From Secundilactobacillus odoratitofui DSM 19909 = JCM 15043 (lineage in GTDB: Bacteria > Bacillota > Bacilli > Lactobacillales > Lactobacillaceae), in NCBI RefSeq assembly GCF_001434895.1, contig NZ_AZEE01000030.1:124001-188000 (forward strand): a DNA stretch of 64,000 nucleotides. The letters run 5' to 3'. Position numbers and translations under genes: made by a program. Within the stretch, counting starts at the first letter, position 1. Each line of letters begins with the position of its first letter. A model generated the notes under the pieces. It searched no databases, was not told the DNA's origin, and saw nothing but the letters and a program-made list of their open reading frames with translations. This document shows, piece by piece, positions 44,410 through 53,964 of this stretch.

Positions 44410-45036
44410 ATGACAAATCGTAACTATTGCACCAATTGTGGTGAAGAAATGCCAATTGACGTACCTTTCTGTGGCAATTGTGGCGTCGCAAAGGGAACGG
44501 CAAATAACTTCTGTGCTAATTGTGGATCCGCAGTGATTGCAGGTTCAGCTTTTTGTACTGTTTGTGGCGCAAAACTACTAGTTGAATCAATGCAACAAAA
44601 TAACCAACAACCGGCAATGGTGAATAATAATCAGAACGCTGGCAATACCAATCAAAATGCTCGACATCACTCAAATCTCTTACCGTGGCTGATTGGTGGG
44701 GTTTTCGTGCTGATTGTAGCAGTGGTCATTTTATTGCCTAAAGATCCTAATGGAAAATTCGTATATCAAAAGATTGATACTTCCGACTCAGCCAAGGAAA
44801 AGATTACCAAAACATTCACGATTTCCGGTGAGAAATATACGTTCCACGGTGTTGTAAAAGTTCAACAATCAGACGGTAAATACGTCAATGCGGGGACTAC
44901 TGACGAAAAAGGCAAGGTTAAGTACAAGAAAGATAAAATTATGTTCACTAACACGAATGGAACAAGCATCGTTGGTAATTTAGCCAAAGATCATAAAAGT
45001 ATTATTTACGACGGTCAAAACTTTAAAAAGAAGTAG
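44410..45036 (+). CDS. Zinc-ribbon membrane protein with exported C-terminal domain
   Basis: 208 aa. Two cytosolic zinc-ribbon units (YCTNCGEEMP...FCGNCG and FCANCGSAV...FCTVCGAKL, residues about 5-58; eight cysteines), an Asn/Gln-rich linker, one membrane segment (LLPWLIGGVFVLIVAVVILL, about 96-115) and an extracellular domain of about 90 residues. The layout resembles other zinc-ribbon/TM proteins (YvbJ/TcaA-like) with unknown ligands. ATG 44410 after GGGGGAACTAAAGAG; earlier in-frame ATG 44356 has no ribosome site. A decayed relative lies at about 55950-56070. Confidence 0.75.
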   Translation: MTNRNYCTNCGEEMPIDVPFCGNCGVAKGTANNFCANCGSAVIAGSAFCTVCGAKLLVESMQQNNQQPAMVNNNQNAGNTNQNARHHSNLLPWLIGGVFVLIVAVVILLPKDPNGKFVYQKIDTSDSAKEKITKTFTISGEKYTFHGVVKVQQSDGKYVNAGTTDEKGKVKYKKDKIMFTNTNGTSIVGNLAKDHKSIIYDGQNFKKK

Positions 45037-45063
45037 TCAGTATTTATATTGGGGGACTTGGAT

Positions 45064-45624
45064 ATGTTTAAGAAAGTCGGCGTCACATTTTCAATCATGT
45101 TAACCGCAGTCTTGATGCTAGCAGGTTGCGGCAAACACCAAACTGAAAACACCGATGGCAGTTCAAAAGTGACGAGCAGTAAATCGACTGCCACCAGTGG
45201 CCAACAAAGTAGTGATACGCATAAATCGAAAAGTAATATCTTTGAAATATCAAAAAGAAAATTGGCAAACGATAAAAAAATCGTGACGGAAAAATTAACT
45301 AGCCAAGATTATATGATCATGCCGGTACTTTATAATGGCGAGGATGTTAATCAAGCGATGTCCAAACAAAAAGCACCACAAAACACAGCCCATGACTATG
45401 CCATTTCAGTTCATTTTGAAAATAATGGTACTGCGGAATTGACGCATTTAGGACAGGTGCGGCCAGATGACGAAACCTACAAAATTTCGGCGCAGACGAT
45501 TTCGGTTGGCGAGAACCAAATCCCATACCGTATTAGTAATAAACAGGTATCATTTTCTTCTTGGACGGGTTCTGACACTCAAGGTGGAAAAATTACTTAT
45601 CAATTAGTGGTAGCTCAGAATTGA
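45064..45624 (+). CDS. Small lipoprotein of unknown function
   Basis: About 186 aa. Lipobox LAGC (about residues 20-23), Ser/Thr/Lys linker, then a domain of about 125 residues with EKLTSQDYMIMPVLYNGEDVNQAM and HFENNGTAELTHLG. GGGGGACTTGGAT precedes ATG 45064. Last gene of the block, with a strong terminator after it. No family recognised. Confidence 0.7.
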   Translation: MFKKVGVTFSIMLTAVLMLAGCGKHQTENTDGSSKVTSSKSTATSGQQSSDTHKSKSNIFEISKRKLANDKKIVTEKLTSQDYMIMPVLYNGEDVNQAMSKQKAPQNTAHDYAISVHFENNGTAELTHLGQVRPDDETYKISAQTISVGENQIPYRISNKQVSFSSWTGSDTQGGKITYQLVVAQN

Positions 45625-45680
45625 AATAGATTTAATGAACCGTACCCCAAAATGATTGGTTCTTCGTCAAACATCCTAAA

Positions 45681-45725
45681 GTAAGAGGTATCAAGATTGT
45701 GACGACAATCTTGATACCTCTTTTA
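45681..45725 (+). terminator. Terminator of the second secreted-protein block
   Basis: GAGGTATCAAGATTGT / ACAATCTTGATACCTC, 16-bp perfect stem, then TTTTACT. Confidence 0.9.
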
Positions 45726-46280
45726 CTATACTTAAATTGAGATTGAGGTCGTCAATTCCAGTGGAAGTTAAATTCTGGGTGTCAAACTGAAGTTGAGAAG
45801 CAAACTGTAAATCAATTCCAAATAAGGTAGCACAGGTAAAATTTGGTTTCAAAGGTGTAAGGAAAATAGGGTAAAATGAACATCGCCGGTTAAATTTTAT
45901 TCGTTTTGCACATTTGCATTATGTGATTGGAAATGTTTGAGCTACCGACTACTCAGACTCAAATCTTTGGAATTTCAGAGTAGCTTGTCCACCAATCAGA
46001 GGCACAAATGTCGTTGGAAAATCAAGTTATCTATAGCGGAATACTGGGTGTGGTCTTTATTTTGAGGCGACTGTAATGAAGAAATTTTTTTGACTCAAGT
46101 GTTTCCGACTCAGGTGTTTCCAAAAATTGGTGGTGTTAGCGAGTTGGTTTACTTGACGAGAAAATGAAAAATCCTGTAATCATTAGTTTCTTGTCTAAGA
46201 ATGGTAGGACACTCCAAGCTTCAATTATTGTAGGAGATAACGTGTGCTTCCTTATATTTATTAGGTAACGAAATACATTA
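45726..46280. other. Long AT-rich spacer before the defence operon, no gene seen
   Basis: About 555 bp. Short frames only, none with a ribosome site. A near-duplicate GACTCA(A/G)GTGTTTCC occurs twice at about 46092-46120. No RNA motif recognised. Confidence 0.45.
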
Positions 46281-46309
46281 TTGTATAGCTTCTTGTGTCT
46301 TACTACACT
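46281..46309 (+). promoter_or_regulatory. Likely promoter of the defence operon
   Basis: TTGTAT (46281-46286), 17-bp spacer, TACACT (46304-46309), 45 bp before the methyltransferase gene. Confidence 0.5.
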
Positions 46310-46353
46310 TTATTGGATAATTAGATTAAGAATACTATTTAGGGGAGAACATA

Positions 46354-49056
46354 ATGGCAATCATTGAGTATGAGGATCAAATTCAAGAAATCGTGGATAA
46401 ACTGGATCACTCTGAGTTTATCTATGATTTTTTAAGTGTCTATGATATTCCAAGAGCAACGATTACGAAATTGCGAAAAGGAATAAATAACTTAGCAACA
46501 GAAATCGGCGCTGTATATCTTAAAAATAAATTGTATTTCAGAGAAGGTATTGGTAATCTAATGCAGGATTTTGCTGACTTACAAGAACGCGTAGACGAAA
46601 TCGGTTCTAAGCCACGGTATCTTCTTGTTACGGATTATCAGCACTTACTAGCTAAGGATACAAAGACCAACGAAACGTTAAATATTAAATTTGATAAGTT
46701 GCCACAGTATTTTGACTTTTTTCTTGCGTGGAACGGAATTGAAAAGGTCGATTTTGATAAGGAAAATCCAGCTGATGTTCGTGCTGCCGAACGATTTGCA
46801 AAGCTATACGATGTTGTGGTTAATGATAACCCCGATGCAACACGCAAAGGGTTAAATCTTTTCTTGATCCGTATCCTGTTCTGTCTATTTGCTGAAGACA
46901 CCAATATTTTTAAACATGACTTGTTTACTAATCGGGTTAAGCAGATGACTGCAGATGACGGTAGCGACTTCAATCAATTCATCGGTGGTCTTTTTGGTGT
47001 GCTGGACTTTGAAAAGAGTCAGCGACCAGCAAATACTCCCGATTGGTTGAATGAATTTCCGTATGTTGACGGTGATTTATTCAAAGACCAGCATGAACCT
47101 TTACACTTTAGTGCTAAGTCGCGAAAATTGATTATTGAAGCTGGGGAACGCCTTAAATGGAATCAGGTTAATCCTGATATTCTTGGTTCGATGATTCAAG
47201 CAGTTGCCAGTGAAGATAGCCGTAGCCATTTAGGGATGCACTATACGTCAGTTCCAAATATTATGAAAGTTATTAAGCCGCTGTTCTTGGATGGATTGCG
47301 CGAGGACTTTGAAGTGGCTAAGGGTAACGAAGACAAATTGCAGCGGTTATACGATCGCATTGGCAAGATTAAGTTTATGGATCCAGCCTGTGGTTCAGGT
47401 AACTTTCTGATTATCACGTATAAGGAGCTACGACAGCTTGAAATCGATATTCTAATTGAACTTAATAACATTGGTGTTTCCACTATGTATGTGCCATCAG
47501 TTACATTGAATCAATTCTATGGAATTGAAATTGATGACTTTGCTTGTGATGTGACGCGGTTGTCGTTATGGATTGCTGAACATCAGATGAATGTGAAATT
47601 GCACGAACAAGTTCGTGATGCTGTACGTCCCACGCTGCCGTTACAGCATGCTGGGGCAATTGTAAACGATAATGCACTTTTGGTGAACTGGAATAAGGTT
47701 ATGCCAACAAGCCCCACTTCTGAAAGTTATCTATTTGGTAATCCTCCTTATCTTGGATCTTCCATGCAGAGTAAGAAACAAAAATCAGAAGTGACTGAAG
47801 TTTTATCTCACGTTATTTCAAAGTATAAGAACTTAGATTATATTGCGTGTTGGTTTGTACTAGCAGCAAACTATTCAAAAAACTCAAAGACTCAGTTTGC
47901 ATTCGTCTCAACGAATTCAATTTGTCAGGGAGAGCAAGTTGCACCATTGTGGAACGTTATATTAAGAGACTTTGATATTAAGTTTGCATATCAGTCGTTT
48001 CCTTGGGAAAACAGTGCAAAAAACAATGCAGGTGTTGTTGTTGTAATAATTGGATTAGTTAACCACAGTATTAAAACAAAAAAGATCTTGATTGATTCGG
48101 AAAATCTGATGAGGGAGGTTGATAGCATAAGTCCATATCTTGTTGAAGGTGAAGCTATCATTGTTGAACGTACATCCAAGCCTATAAACAATCTTCCGGA
48201 AATGGTTAAAGGAAGCCAACCATCGGATGGCGGAAACCTTATACTAACGAATGAGGAGATAGATGATTTAAAAAAAATACCACTCAAAAATGGAATTATA
48301 CGGAAATATGTTGGATCCAAAGAATTTATTAACGGAACGTATAGATACTGTTTGTGGATGGATAAATCAAGTTATTTAGTTAATCGACAGTTCAAACAAG
48401 TTGAGATGCGGGTGAAAAACGTTGAGCGGTTTAGATTAAGTAGAAGTACGCAAATCACAAAGAATGCCGCAAAAATTCCATGGGCATTTATGCAGCGTGG
48501 CGCATATGCTACTGCGTACGGTGAAATCAAGGATGATTCTAAAATTACTATCATTGTTCCTCGTGTCTCTTCTCAAAATAGGCTCTATATTCCGATAGGG
48601 ATTGTTAGTTCGGACGTAATCGTAGCTGATTCTGCAATGGCGATTTACAACTCAAGTGTATGGATAGTGGGATTATTGATGTCAAGAATGCATATGGTAT
48701 GGGCATCCAATGTTGGTGGTAAGTTAAAGTCTGATTATAGATATTCAGCTGGACTTGTTTATAATACTTTTCCGGTACCAAAAATAACTTTGCGTAGAAA
48801 AAAAGAAATTGAAGAGTTAACTTATCAGATACTTGATCTTCGTGAGGAGCGAGGACTTTCGCTAGCTGAGTTATATGGTGCTCCATTGGCGGATAAACAT
48901 CCCAAAGATATGGATTCTAATCTGAAAGAAATTCACTTTGCGCTTGATGAATTAGTTGACCGAGAATATGGAACAGGGCATTTTGAGAATGATTCTCAAA
49001 GATTAAAGTTGTTGTTGAGTATGTACAAAGAAGAGGTACGAACATTTGAAGAGTAA
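46354..49056 (+). CDS. YeeA/MmeI-like DNA adenine methyltransferase
   Basis: 900 aa. An N-terminal MmeI-like region (YLLVTDYQHLLAKDTKTNE, EVFAxx-like FLIRILFCLFAED), LGMHYTS before the catalytic part, SAM-binding motif I DPACGSGNFLI (about residue 343), FYGIEIDDFACDVTRLSLWIAE, and catalytic NPPY (GNPPYLG, about 463); the C-terminal third is a probable target-recognition region. The set methyltransferase, helicase, GIY-YIG matches the B. subtilis yeeABC arrangement. I expect N6-adenine methylation marking self DNA. I cannot identify a PD-ExK nuclease motif in the N terminus. Restriction activity would then come from the other two proteins. GGGGAGAAC before ATG. Codon use is more AT-rich than the flanking housekeeping genes. 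Confidence 0.82.
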   Translation: MAIIEYEDQIQEIVDKLDHSEFIYDFLSVYDIPRATITKLRKGINNLATEIGAVYLKNKLYFREGIGNLMQDFADLQERVDEIGSKPRYLLVTDYQHLLAKDTKTNETLNIKFDKLPQYFDFFLAWNGIEKVDFDKENPADVRAAERFAKLYDVVVNDNPDATRKGLNLFLIRILFCLFAEDTNIFKHDLFTNRVKQMTADDGSDFNQFIGGLFGVLDFEKSQRPANTPDWLNEFPYVDGDLFKDQHEPLHFSAKSRKLIIEAGERLKWNQVNPDILGSMIQAVASEDSRSHLGMHYTSVPNIMKVIKPLFLDGLREDFEVAKGNEDKLQRLYDRIGKIKFMDPACGSGNFLIITYKELRQLEIDILIELNNIGVSTMYVPSVTLNQFYGIEIDDFACDVTRLSLWIAEHQMNVKLHEQVRDAVRPTLPLQHAGAIVNDNALLVNWNKVMPTSPTSESYLFGNPPYLGSSMQSKKQKSEVTEVLSHVISKYKNLDYIACWFVLAANYSKNSKTQFAFVSTNSICQGEQVAPLWNVILRDFDIKFAYQSFPWENSAKNNAGVVVVIIGLVNHSIKTKKILIDSENLMREVDSISPYLVEGEAIIVERTSKPINNLPEMVKGSQPSDGGNLILTNEEIDDLKKIPLKNGIIRKYVGSKEFINGTYRYCLWMDKSSYLVNRQFKQVEMRVKNVERFRLSRSTQITKNAAKIPWAFMQRGAYATAYGEIKDDSKITIIVPRVSSQNRLYIPIGIVSSDVIVADSAMAIYNSSVWIVGLLMSRMHMVWASNVGGKLKSDYRYSAGLVYNTFPVPKITLRRKKEIEELTYQILDLREERGLSLAELYGAPLADKHPKDMDSNLKEIHFALDELVDREYGTGHFENDSQRLKLLLSMYKEEVRTFEE

Positions 49057-50998
49057 GCAAGTAGTCGATATAAGTTACCACCAGACTGGCAAGAGCACCA
49101 ATACAAACGAATTGGGCATGCGTGAGATGCAGGCACGCGTCTATCAACATCGCAATTCACGGTACATTTTAGTAAAAGCGCCCCCAGCTTCTGGTAAATC
49201 TCGGGCTTTGATGTTTGTTGCCCTTGATAAGCTAGCCAATCAAGGCGTTCGGAAGATTATTGTAGCAGTACCTGAACGATCGATTGGTAAGTCTTTTCAA
49301 CATACCGAGCTAACCAAGTCTGGTTTTTATGAGAATTGGATAGTAGATTCACAGTATGATCTTACATTGAACGGGGGTGCTGCCGGAAAAGTTCAAAAAT
49401 TCGTTGATTTTCTAAATGATGATACGGCGACCATTCTCATTTGCACACATGCCACGTTGCGGTTTGCCTATGAGAAAGTTGACGATGACCATAAGTTTGA
49501 TAATGTAATGCTGGCTATTGATGAGTTTCATCATGTTTCTTCTGAAGATAGTTCCGTTCTGGGTGGGACGTTAAAGAACATTATGCACAATTCAACGGCA
49601 CATGTTCTAGCAATGACCGGGTCTTATTTCCGTGGTGATTCATCGCCAATTCTGACACCGGGTGATGAGCAACAGTTCGATAAAATTAATTATACCTATT
49701 ATGAACAATTGGACGGTTACAAGTATCTGAAATCGTTTGGCATTGATTATAAGTTTTATCAGGGGTCGTATCTGACTGCTTTGGACAAGGCAGTAGATGT
49801 TTCTAAGAAAACCATCATTCACATTCCTAGTGTTAATTCAAGTGAATCAACTAAGGATAAGTACAATGAAGTTGATGCTATATTTGATGCCATTGGAACG
49901 GTTGAATCACAGGACGATGAAACAGGTATTTACACACTTAAGAGTCATGTAGATGGGCGTTTATTGAAGGTCGCTGATTTAGTCAATGAAGAGGGTCGCG
50001 ATAAGGTTCAAGAATATTTGCGTGAGATGAAGCAGGCTGATCAGCTGGATATTTTGATTGCGTTGGGTATGGCTAAAGAGGGTTTTGACTGGCCATGGGC
50101 AGAACAGGCATTGACGATAGGTTACCGTCGTTCGCTAACGGAAATTGTGCAAATCATCGGTCGAGTTACACGGGATAGCTCCAATAAGACGCATGCCCAG
50201 TTCACAAACATGATTGAGCAGCCGGATGCTAAAGACGGTGAAGTTCAATATGCGGTCAATTCGATTCTTAAAGCAATTACTGCCTCACTGTTGATGGAAC
50301 AAGTACTGGCACCAGAGATCCATCTGAAAGCTCGTAAGCATAAGACGGACAAGTCTTCGGATAATGGTGGTGATATCTTTGTACGGGGATTAAAAGATCC
50401 GTCAACCAAGGCTGTTCGTAGCATTATTGAGAACGATATGCCTGACTTGAAGGCAGCAATTCTACAGGATACCGCAGTGAAAAATGGTATTGCGGCTAAT
50501 GTGGACGCTGAGACGATGAACAAGGAATTGATTCCTAAAGTTATTATGACTCGTTATCCAGGTCTGAATAATGATGAGGTCGAGGAAGTCCGTCAGTACG
50601 CGGTTGCAGATACTGTGCTTCGGCATGCTGTCGTGGATCAAACTACGGATAAACACGGTAATACCAACGAATTCTTACGAATGGCTGATAAGTTCATCAA
50701 CGTTGATGAACTGGACATCAACCTGATTGATTCAATTAATCCGTTCCAGCGAGCTTACGAAGTATTGTCCCAGAATATTGACAGTGACGTTTTGCGGACA
50801 ATTCAGCGTTCCATTGACGCGAAGAAGTTTGATTTTGATGAAGATGAACTAGTCTATCTATATAATCAGACTAAGCAATTCATCGCTGATAATGGTCGGG
50901 AGCCGGATAAAGGAAGTCGCGACGAACTTGAAGTGAAGATGGCATATGCACTTGCTAAACTAAGGGATATGCAGGCACGGAGGCAGCAAAATGGATAA
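49046..50998 (+). CDS. DEAD/DEAH-type helicase, YeeB-like
   Basis: 650 aa. Superfamily-2 motifs: Walker A variant APPASGKSRAL (about 45-55), ILICTHATLR, motif II IDEFHH (about 157-162), motif III MTGSY, motif VI QIIGRVTRDS (about 368). Likely an ATP-driven DNA translocase working with the flanking methyltransferase and nuclease. The start is TTG 49046 with AAGAGGT 8 bp upstream, overlapping the previous gene by 11 bp, so translation is coupled. Confidence 0.82.
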   Translation: MKSKQVVDISYHQTGKSTNTNELGMREMQARVYQHRNSRYILVKAPPASGKSRALMFVALDKLANQGVRKIIVAVPERSIGKSFQHTELTKSGFYENWIVDSQYDLTLNGGAAGKVQKFVDFLNDDTATILICTHATLRFAYEKVDDDHKFDNVMLAIDEFHHVSSEDSSVLGGTLKNIMHNSTAHVLAMTGSYFRGDSSPILTPGDEQQFDKINYTYYEQLDGYKYLKSFGIDYKFYQGSYLTALDKAVDVSKKTIIHIPSVNSSESTKDKYNEVDAIFDAIGTVESQDDETGIYTLKSHVDGRLLKVADLVNEEGRDKVQEYLREMKQADQLDILIALGMAKEGFDWPWAEQALTIGYRRSLTEIVQIIGRVTRDSSNKTHAQFTNMIEQPDAKDGEVQYAVNSILKAITASLLMEQVLAPEIHLKARKHKTDKSSDNGGDIFVRGLKDPSTKAVRSIIENDMPDLKAAILQDTAVKNGIAANVDAETMNKELIPKVIMTRYPGLNNDEVEEVRQYAVADTVLRHAVVDQTTDKHGNTNEFLRMADKFINVDELDINLIDSINPFQRAYEVLSQNIDSDVLRTIQRSIDAKKFDFDEDELVYLYNQTKQFIADNGREPDKGSRDELEVKMAYALAKLRDMQARRQQNG

Positions 50999-52202
50999 TC
51001 AAAATTTGATTCGGTCACTGGATGATATTTTCAATGATCCGGATGCAGCATCTTTACTTGCTAGTAAACCTAAACATAGTGATGTAAGCTATAACCCCAC
51101 GGTTGAAGGGTTTAAAGAGATTACCGACTGGGTTATTGCTCATGATGGTAGTGAACCACAGAAGCTGCGTGACCCATCACAGATGAAGCAACGTAAGCTG
51201 GCAAGCCGATTGAAAGGCATTCGTGAAAATCCAGAACGTCGTGATATGTTATTACCGTATGATACGGCAGGGTTACTAGTGGTTCGTGAAGAGAGTCCGG
51301 CACTGAATGAAATTGTGAAAAAAGAAAAGCAAAATTTTTCTTCGTTAGACGATATTCTTAGCGATGATTCCATTCTGTTTAAAAAAAGTGATCAGCAGGC
51401 TGCCGGTAGTAAGTTATTTGATACCAAAAAGCTGAATGAGATTCAGCGTGAACAAGAAAACAGACCAGAAGTGATTTCTCATCGTAAGCGGATGAAGAAC
51501 TTCAGTTCGTACGAGGTAATGTTTCAAAAGGTTCAGGCTGAAATTGCATCCGGTCAACGGGAACTCCGTCCATTCAAAAACTACGAGTTATTAAGTAAGC
51601 ATTTTTACGTTCTTAAGGGACAGTTACTGTACATTGATGAAATTGGTGAAGAAATTAAACTTGACGACAAAAGTAATCGAAAAACCGATGCAAGAATGCA
51701 TGTGATTTATGATAATGGAACTGAAAATAATCCTACTCGAAATGGTCTAGCCTCGTCTTTGTATGGACGTCAAGGTAGAATTGTTACAGAAGTTGAAAAT
51801 GGTGTTGAATTATCTAGTGATGATCATGTGACTGGTTTTATTTATGTACTGAAATCATTGAGCGACAATCCTCAGATAAAAAAAATACAAGCAAAGCATA
51901 CATTGTACAAAGTTGGTTTCACTACTGGTTTTGTACAAAAGAGAATTGCCAATGCGGAGAATGAATCGACGTATTTGTATGCTCCAGTACAGGTTGTTGC
52001 AGAAATAAAAGTGGTGAATTTGAAAGCAGAAACGCTGGAAACTGCGCTGCATCATGCACTAGCGCAATATCAATTAAATGTTGATATTACAGTTGCAAAT
52101 GGAAGAATCGTCAGACCGCGAGAGTGGTTTGTGGTAGACCTGAGTGTAATTCAAGATATTGTCCAGAAAATTGTGACACAGCTTCTTGCCAAAGAGCCCT
52201 GA
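50991..52202 (+). CDS. GIY-YIG nuclease-domain protein, YeeC-like (T5orf172 type)
   Basis: 403 aa. The N-terminal 280 residues are helical and charged, probably the partner-binding part. The C-terminal domain (about 281-400) reads GFIYVLKS (GIY), LYKVGFTTGFVQKRIANAE (YxG-type with catalytic Arg), TYLYAPVQVV, LETALHHAL and PREWFVVDL, typical of the T5orf172 branch of GIY-YIG nucleases. Predicted to cut DNA not modified by the methyltransferase. Overlaps the helicase gene (ATGGATAA) with GGAGG upstream. Confidence 0.82.
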   Translation: MDNQNLIRSLDDIFNDPDAASLLASKPKHSDVSYNPTVEGFKEITDWVIAHDGSEPQKLRDPSQMKQRKLASRLKGIRENPERRDMLLPYDTAGLLVVREESPALNEIVKKEKQNFSSLDDILSDDSILFKKSDQQAAGSKLFDTKKLNEIQREQENRPEVISHRKRMKNFSSYEVMFQKVQAEIASGQRELRPFKNYELLSKHFYVLKGQLLYIDEIGEEIKLDDKSNRKTDARMHVIYDNGTENNPTRNGLASSLYGRQGRIVTEVENGVELSSDDHVTGFIYVLKSLSDNPQIKKIQAKHTLYKVGFTTGFVQKRIANAENESTYLYAPVQVVAEIKVVNLKAETLETALHHALAQYQLNVDITVANGRIVRPREWFVVDLSVIQDIVQKIVTQLLAKEP

Positions 52203-52243
52203 TACTTGATAAATTTTGAAAGTGTATATGAAAGGAGTAAGAA

Positions 52244-52849
52244 ATGCTGATAGGCACAAACAGGCTTTTTAAAATCGTCTACTTTATAACAGCAATGAGT
52301 CCAGCGTACCTTTTGTTTACCACAACATTTATTCCAAGCAAGGAAGAACTTATTCAACTTGAATGGCCAGTCTTTGTATCTTGTGTACTAGTTGTGCTTA
52401 TTATTGAGTTGGTTATTTCAGCATTACTTACTTGGGTGTTAATTAGACTATTGAAACAGCAGGCGATGTTAAAAAACGGTGGAATCAAGACTAAAGTAGT
52501 TAAAAGAAAAATGAATGAGGGCCTCGTTGAATTTTTAATGGGAACCGCAGTAAGCTCAACAATCGGTCTTTCATTGAGTACTTCAAGACCCTTTCTCTCA
52601 GTGATGATTTTATTTTTATTTCAATCCCTTCTATTTTCATTATTTCAATCTAGTACAAATTCTATGCCCAATGTGTTTTTGGTTCTAGGTGGCTGGTCAT
52701 ATGTACGGTGGGGTGAAGGGTATTTGTTCATGCGTACAAGAGACTTTCGAGATTTAGCAGGACAAGAAGTCCAAGGTACGCCAATTGGTGATTCGATTAG
52801 TGGTAGTTATGTGATTGTAAGAGAAAATGAAGGTGAAGTCGATGATTGA
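52244..52849 (+). CDS. Membrane protein, KwaA-like (putative Kiwa defence component)
   Basis: 201 aa. Three to four hydrophobic segments: about 10-28 (KIVYFITAMSPAYLLF), 41-66 (VFVSCVLVVLIIELVISALLTW), 97-110 and 113-135. A short cytosolic tail follows with PNVFLVLGGWSYVRWGEGYLF. Length, topology and this tail pattern resemble KwaA, the membrane sensor of the two-gene Kiwa anti-phage system, and a cytosolic protein of KwaB size follows in overlap. The assignment is by pattern memory, not alignment. AAAGGAG precedes ATG. It lies 42 bp after the GIY-YIG gene, so it may be part of the same operon. Confidence 0.5.
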   Translation: MLIGTNRLFKIVYFITAMSPAYLLFTTTFIPSKEELIQLEWPVFVSCVLVVLIIELVISALLTWVLIRLLKQQAMLKNGGIKTKVVKRKMNEGLVEFLMGTAVSSTIGLSLSTSRPFLSVMILFLFQSLLFSLFQSSTNSMPNVFLVLGGWSYVRWGEGYLFMRTRDFRDLAGQEVQGTPIGDSISGSYVIVRENEGEVDD

Positions 52850-53819
52850 TACTGTGTATTTAGGAATTTATGGTCGAAGTAAAATTGATTCAGTCCTGAA
52901 CTGCTGTTTTAGTCAGCAACTTTGTACGGAAATCGACAAATCACTTTATTATGGGCAAAAAGATAACGAAGACTTCTATCAGGCAACTGATCAATTAGGA
53001 ATTTTTGATCAAAACTCATTGATAACTGAAGATCCATACAAAGAGTGTTTAAGTGAAGAATCACCGGAGTGGAAGGCCCTATTACAAATCACTGAAGGTA
53101 TAGAAAGAAACATTCCATCAAATGGCTTGGTAGATGAAAGCTATCGTTTTGTCGCGCTTAAAAGTAATACAGCGGATGGGTATCTACTACATCTGATTCC
53201 AATTTATCGTGGGGCAAAGATGATTAATAAAACTCTTGGTTGGAAAATAAAAGATTTATTAACTGGGCAGATGGGTACAGCTCATGTTCCATTAACCGTT
53301 GATTTTGATAAGGCGTCCTCCTTAAATCTTGATTATTGCGTTGTCACGACATTTCGAATTACGCTTGATGATTCTCAAAAATTGCTAAGTGCGACTGAAT
53401 ATGTCTGGAATGTAACTGGGCATGAATATTTATTTAAGTTGCACGAAGCCAATAGGCAGATTGCGAAGAAAATAATTGGAGAATTTGCGGCACATAGTGA
53501 CGGATTTTTAGTTTCGAGTGACAAATATCAAGTTAGTTTACCCGATACTGAAGAACTATTTGCAGTGGTTAAAGATGACTTGCGCACTATTAATAGGCTT
53601 GCTAAGTATCGTGGAGGAGCGGATGACTTCGATATTTCTAAAGTAAAGGCAGCTAATGAAAAGCTGAATTCAGTAGATCGAGTTTTAATCAACGATGAGA
53701 AAAAAACGATAACAGTTAACAAAGAGTGTATCGGTACTTTTACCGCTCTGATACACAATTTACTTCTTGAAAGGCTTATTTCTGGTGATGTGGAAATTCC
53801 ATTCAAGAATCATCATTGA
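52842..53819 (+). CDS. Cytosolic partner protein, KwaB-like (putative Kiwa component)
   Basis: 325 aa, no membrane segments, no signal peptide. Start ATG 52842 overlaps the membrane-protein gene by 8 bp and uses GAAGGTGAAG. The fold appears mixed: FVALKSNTADGYLLHLIPIYRGAK, then DYCVVTTFRITLDDSQKLLSATEYVWNVTGHEYLF, then a helical C-terminal part (RTINRLAKYRGG, GTFTALIHNLLLERLI). This size, position and order fit KwaB (DUF4868), which binds DNA in known Kiwa. The family match is uncertain, and the C terminus is not the pattern I would expect of all DUF4868 proteins. An undescribed membrane plus effector pair is the alternative. Confidence 0.45.
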   Translation: MIDTVYLGIYGRSKIDSVLNCCFSQQLCTEIDKSLYYGQKDNEDFYQATDQLGIFDQNSLITEDPYKECLSEESPEWKALLQITEGIERNIPSNGLVDESYRFVALKSNTADGYLLHLIPIYRGAKMINKTLGWKIKDLLTGQMGTAHVPLTVDFDKASSLNLDYCVVTTFRITLDDSQKLLSATEYVWNVTGHEYLFKLHEANRQIAKKIIGEFAAHSDGFLVSSDKYQVSLPDTEELFAVVKDDLRTINRLAKYRGGADDFDISKVKAANEKLNSVDRVLINDEKKTITVNKECIGTFTALIHNLLLERLISGDVEIPFKNHH

Positions 53820-53964
53820 TTCTTGATATCCAAATTAAGCCAGTGAACGGATAAATGCTGTCGTTGCTTCGATAATTTAGGACAAATAAAAAAATTCTCA
53901 GGTTGCAGGTTGAAGTGCCCTACAATTGTTAGACTAGAAGTCTAATGATTGTGGGGCTTTTCTT

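Noticed and set aside
46092-46120. Two near-identical GACTCA(A/G)GTGTTTCC words, CRISPR-like
   Set aside because: Only two units, with almost no spacer between them. No CRISPR array seen anywhere in the window.
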